Assembly: GCA_902781245.1 (NCBI GenBank)
Contig: CACZIP010000115.1
Location: 1-6,715 of the forward strand
DNA from: an uncultured Coriobacteriaceae bacterium
GTDB lineage: Bacteria > Actinomycetota > Coriobacteriia > Coriobacteriales > Eggerthellaceae
DNA: 6,715 nt
Reading direction: 5' to 3'
Position numbers and translations under genes: made by a program. Below the pieces are notes generated by a model. The model worked only from the letters and a program-made list of their open reading frames with translations. It searched no databases and was not told the DNA's origin. Shown here one piece after another: positions 5,172 to 6,715 of the stretch. Within the stretch, counting starts at the first letter, position 1; the number at the start of each line of letters is the position of its first letter.

Positions 5172-6047
5172 TTACTCGTCGTTGCGATAGCCGAGGTAGT
5201 CGATGAAGCGACGTGTGGCAAGTGGGACAGTGTTGCGATTGCGCATGGCCAGTGCCAACTCGCGGTACTGTGGTTCTTCGAAGCTTTTCGCGACGATGTT
5301 GAATGGCAGCCTCTGCAGGATGAGCGAAGGTTGGACGCTGATTCCAAGGCCTTTTTCCACCATTGCGAACACAGCGTAGTCGTCCCATGTAGTCATGCTT
5401 GACTGGATCTGGATGCCGAACTTGTCCAACATCGCGGCGATGTCGGAGTCGCCCTGCTTGTCGATGGTCATGAACGGGTATTCTCCGAGTGCCCGGATGG
5501 GGAACCGGTCGGCGCTCGCCATGGGATGGTCTGCTGCCATGACCACTTTCAGCTCGTCGCGCCCCAGGTAAACTGTGTCGAAGCTCGGGCGCGTCGGCAA
5601 CCGCACGAACCCGCAGTCGACCTGGCCTTCTGCAATCATGCGCTCGACCTCGCTGTATCCGCGGGTCGTTATCTCGTAATCGATGTTGGGGTAGTCCTCG
5701 CGGAAGTGTTTGATGATGGATGGCAGCCAGTGTGTCGCAACACTCGTGACCGTTCCAATGCGTATCAAGCCGCTCTCAAGGCCGATCATGGCATCGACTC
5801 GTGCTTGAAGACGCCCATGTTCGTCGCATACGGCCTGGATGGCGGGGGCGAGTTCGTGGCCTTCCGACGTGAGTCTCACGCCGCCGCGGTCTCGTTCAAG
5901 CAGTTTCACATTCCATGCGTGCTCAAGGTCGGCAATCATTCGGCTGATTCCAGATTGCGAATAACCGAGCGCTTCGCCTGCTTTTGTAAAACTGCCCAAG
6001 CGTGCAGCGACGAGAAACGCTCGATACTTGATCAAAGTGCTATCCAT
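5172..6047 (-). CDS. LysR-type transcriptional regulator
   Basis: DNA-binding regulator of 291 residues, a normal length for the family. The winged helix-turn-helix is at about residues 5-64, with the recognition part in GSFTKAGEALGYSQSGISRMIADLE (18-42). A linker helix follows, then a periplasmic-binding-like effector domain (about 90-285) beginning at LIRIGTVTSVATHWLP. The start at 6047 is chosen because GAGG/GGGG (6052-6059) sits just upstream and the protein then begins at the usual distance from the HTH; an ATG at 6080 has no ribosome binding site. It is divergent from the small peptide / DUF1847 unit, the classic arrangement for a LysR regulator and its target, and is also upstream of the amidohydrolase in the same direction. 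The effector is unknown. Confidence 0.95.
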   Translation of the reverse strand: MDSTLIKYRAFLVAARLGSFTKAGEALGYSQSGISRMIADLEHAWNVKLLERDRGGVRLTSEGHELAPAIQAVCDEHGRLQARVDAMIGLESGLIRIGTVTSVATHWLPSIIKHFREDYPNIDYEITTRGYSEVERMIAEGQVDCGFVRLPTRPSFDTVYLGRDELKVVMAADHPMASADRFPIRALGEYPFMTIDKQGDSDIAAMLDKFGIQIQSSMTTWDDYAVFAMVEKGLGISVQPSLILQRLPFNIVAKSFEEPQYRELALAMRNRNTVPLATRRFIDYLGYRNDE

Positions 6048-6098
6048 GTTGCCCCCCTCAGCATCAATCCGTTCAGACATCGCCCATGTTCAGTATAT

Positions 6099-6113
6099 AT
6101 GACATATGCTCAT
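6099..6113. promoter_or_regulatory. Candidate LysR binding site (T-N11-A dyad)
   Basis: ATGA-CATATGC-TCAT fits the LysR box T-N11-A, with T at 6100 and A at 6112. It overlaps the start of the minus-strand -10 box at 6112-6117, so binding there could repress the lysR gene and act on the divergent promoter. A second dyad, GTATG-N8-CATAC (6146-6163), overlaps the plus-strand promoter. Confidence 0.4.
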
Positions 6114-6117
6114 TATA
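6112..6117 (-). promoter_or_regulatory. Candidate -10 box for lysR
   Basis: The minus strand reads a perfect TATAAT, 64 nt before the lysR start. A second option, TATACT (6092-6097), lies closer to the gene. Neither has a strong -35 at 16-18 nt, as is common for promoters of regulators. Confidence 0.4.
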
Positions 6118-6135
6118 AACATGACAAAGATACGC

Positions 6136-6164
6136 TTTTCAGATTGTATGAAACATGCCATACT
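6136..6164 (+). promoter_or_regulatory. Candidate promoter of the small peptide / DUF1847 unit
   Basis: TTTTCA (6136-6141), a 17-nt spacer and CATACT (6159-6164), with TG at 6156-6157 making an extended -10. The RNA would start near 6171, about 30 nt before the peptide start. The dyad GTATG-N8-CATAC (6146-6163) lies inside this promoter. Confidence 0.5.
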
Positions 6165-6201
6165 AGCGCCAACAAAATGAGAGTTACGAAAGGGGTCGAC
6201 A

Positions 6202-6339
6202 ATGAAGAACGGCAAGAATCAGGTCATGACGTGCGGCGCTTGCGCTATCATCGTGGGCGAGAGCGGCCAGACGACGACTAGTATCGACTCGCTTGTGAAT
6301 GGTGTGAAGCGTTTCACGTCGAAGCTCAGCCGTCGCTAA
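6202..6339 (+). CDS. Small 45-residue Cys-X2-Cys peptide, unknown function
   Basis: The 45 residues open with MKNGKNQVMTCGACAIIVGE and end in a basic tail, VKRFTSKLSRR. C11 and C14 form a CxxC pair, which could bind a metal, form a disulfide or be a modification site; only one such pair exists, so a complete zinc ribbon is unlikely unless it dimerises. A short hydrophobic run (AIIV) is too small for a membrane span. The start is supported by AAAGGGG (6189-6195), six bases upstream, and by a good promoter; the gene is followed by a strong terminator 51 nt after the stop. I do not recognise the family. It could be a leader-type peptide for the DUF1847 gene, a small metal-binding protein, or a precursor peptide, though no modification enzyme is visible. 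Confidence 0.7.
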   Translation: MKNGKNQVMTCGACAIIVGESGQTTTSIDSLVNGVKRFTSKLSRR

Positions 6340-6347
6340 TTCATGAC

Positions 6348-6363
6348 TGTTGCTGCGGCAACA
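6348..6363 (+). other. Small hairpin between the peptide stop and the terminator
   Basis: TGTTGC (6348-6353), loop TGCG, GCAACA (6358-6363): a perfect 6-bp stem eight bases after the peptide stop codon. It may take part in the leader RNA fold that precedes the terminator. Confidence 0.45.
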
Positions 6364-6390
6364 TCTTGGATGAAACGATACATGCTTTTC

Positions 6391-6420
6391 AAGCCCTCCC
6401 ATCGGGAGGGCTTTTTGTTT
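6391..6420 (+). terminator. Strong intrinsic terminator
   Basis: AAGCCCTCCC (6391-6400), loop ATC, GGGAGGGCTT (6404-6413), then a T-rich run TTTTTGTTT. This is a canonical Rho-independent terminator for the plus strand. It ends only about one base before the ribosome binding site of the DUF1847 gene, so it lies between that gene and any visible promoter. Confidence 0.9.
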
Positions 6421-6434
6421 AGGAGGGTGCTTCC

Positions 6435-6715
6435 ATGAGTAACGAGTATTCATGCATTGATTGCGCAATGAGTGGATGCGAATTCCCAGATAAGGGTCGT
6501 CCAAAGTTCTGCCCGACGGACGACTTCGAATTGGAGCGTGAGCAATGGCTGCTCGAACGCTTGGATGAGGAAGAGAATCGCAAGGTCATTGAAGCTGCTT
6601 CGGTGTCGGTACACACCGCTTCTGATTTAAAGCTCAGCCATATGGAAGAAATCATCCTCTTCGCCCGTGAGTTGGGTGCGAAAAAAATCGGCATCGCGTC
6701 GTGCATCAGCCTATC
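6435..6715 (+). CDS. DUF1847 family putative metal-binding protein, N-terminal part (cut by right edge)
   Basis: The 93 codons present begin with a Cys-rich segment: C7-xx-C10-xxxx-C15 and then C26 in PKFCP. It continues with a charged helical stretch, ELEREQWLLERLDEE, and an IGIASCISL strand at the edge. This pattern matches DUF1847, an uncharacterised family in anaerobic bacteria and archaea thought to bind metal through these cysteines. The start at 6435 is preceded by a strong AGGAGGG (6421-6427) seven bases upstream. No promoter fits between this gene and the terminator at 6391-6420, so expression probably depends on read-through from the peptide promoter. The last third or more of the family domain lies outside the window. 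Confidence 0.82.
   Translation, partial: MSNEYSCIDCAMSGCEFPDKGRPKFCPTDDFELEREQWLLERLDEEENRKVIEAASVSVHTASDLKLSHMEEIILFARELGAKKIGIASCISL

Noticed and set aside
4992..5402. 136-codon open frame on the plus strand over the repeats
   Set aside because: It translates the palindromic repeats and antisense lysR; not a plausible protein.
5172..6080. LysR start at 6080
   Set aside because: No ribosome binding site; the start at 6047 fits the family N-terminus and has one.
5526..6281. 251-codon open frame on the plus strand
   Set aside because: Antisense to lysR, and it crosses the divergent control region and the peptide gene.
6364..6390. Promoter for DUF1847 between the hairpin and the terminator
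   Set aside because: TTGGAT and TACAT-like boxes are only about seven bases apart, and any transcript would still meet the terminator.

Overview
The window looks like chromosomal DNA from a moderately GC-rich anaerobic actinobacterium, most likely class Coriobacteriia (an Eggerthellaceae relative such as Slackia). This is inferred from protein flavour, gene content and the GC-rich intergenic palindromes, not from a database search. It holds seven recognisable protein genes, two of them cut by the window edges, plus one 45-residue peptide gene. Several intergenic spaces are filled with a palindromic repeat family.

Layout. Positions 1-786 (minus) carry the first 262 codons of a cation diffusion facilitator transporter. 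Positions 787-992 have no gene and hold hairpins and repeat copies. Positions 993-2854 (minus) are a two-gene operon for the last two steps of IMP synthesis: an archaeal-type (PurO) IMP cyclohydrolase first, then a stand-alone AICAR formyltransferase that lacks the usual fused cyclohydrolase domain of PurH. Its leader (about 2855-3018) contains a clear ZTP/ZMP (pfl) riboswitch. A hairpin follows it that would hide the purO ribosome binding site, and an extended -10 promoter lies just before it. Positions 3034-3313 hold repeat copies and a possible promoter. Positions 3314-4060 (plus) encode a DUF1638 protein. It converges, with a 17-nt gap, on a short metal-dependent amidohydrolase at 4078-4950 (minus). 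Positions 4951-5171 hold two long perfect or near-perfect palindromes and a 13-bp tandem duplication. Positions 5172-6047 (minus) encode a LysR-type regulator. Across a divergent control region lies a plus-strand unit: a small Cys-X2-Cys peptide gene (6202-6339), a strong intrinsic terminator (6391-6420), and the start of a DUF1847 putative metal-binding protein (6435 to the right edge).

How it fits together. The best-explained system is the purine unit. ZMP (AICAR monophosphate) is the substrate of the second gene and builds up when 10-formyl-tetrahydrofolate is short. The riboswitch that senses ZMP/ZTP sits upstream of exactly the two enzymes that clear it. The less understood unit is the LysR / small peptide / terminator / DUF1847 cluster. 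No promoter is visible between the terminator and the DUF1847 gene, which suggests that the downstream gene is expressed by controlled read-through. The repeat family (at least seven copies or half copies in 6.7 kb, none inside a recognised gene) is the main unexplained structure. Two copies also share a second 15-bp motif at identical spacing.
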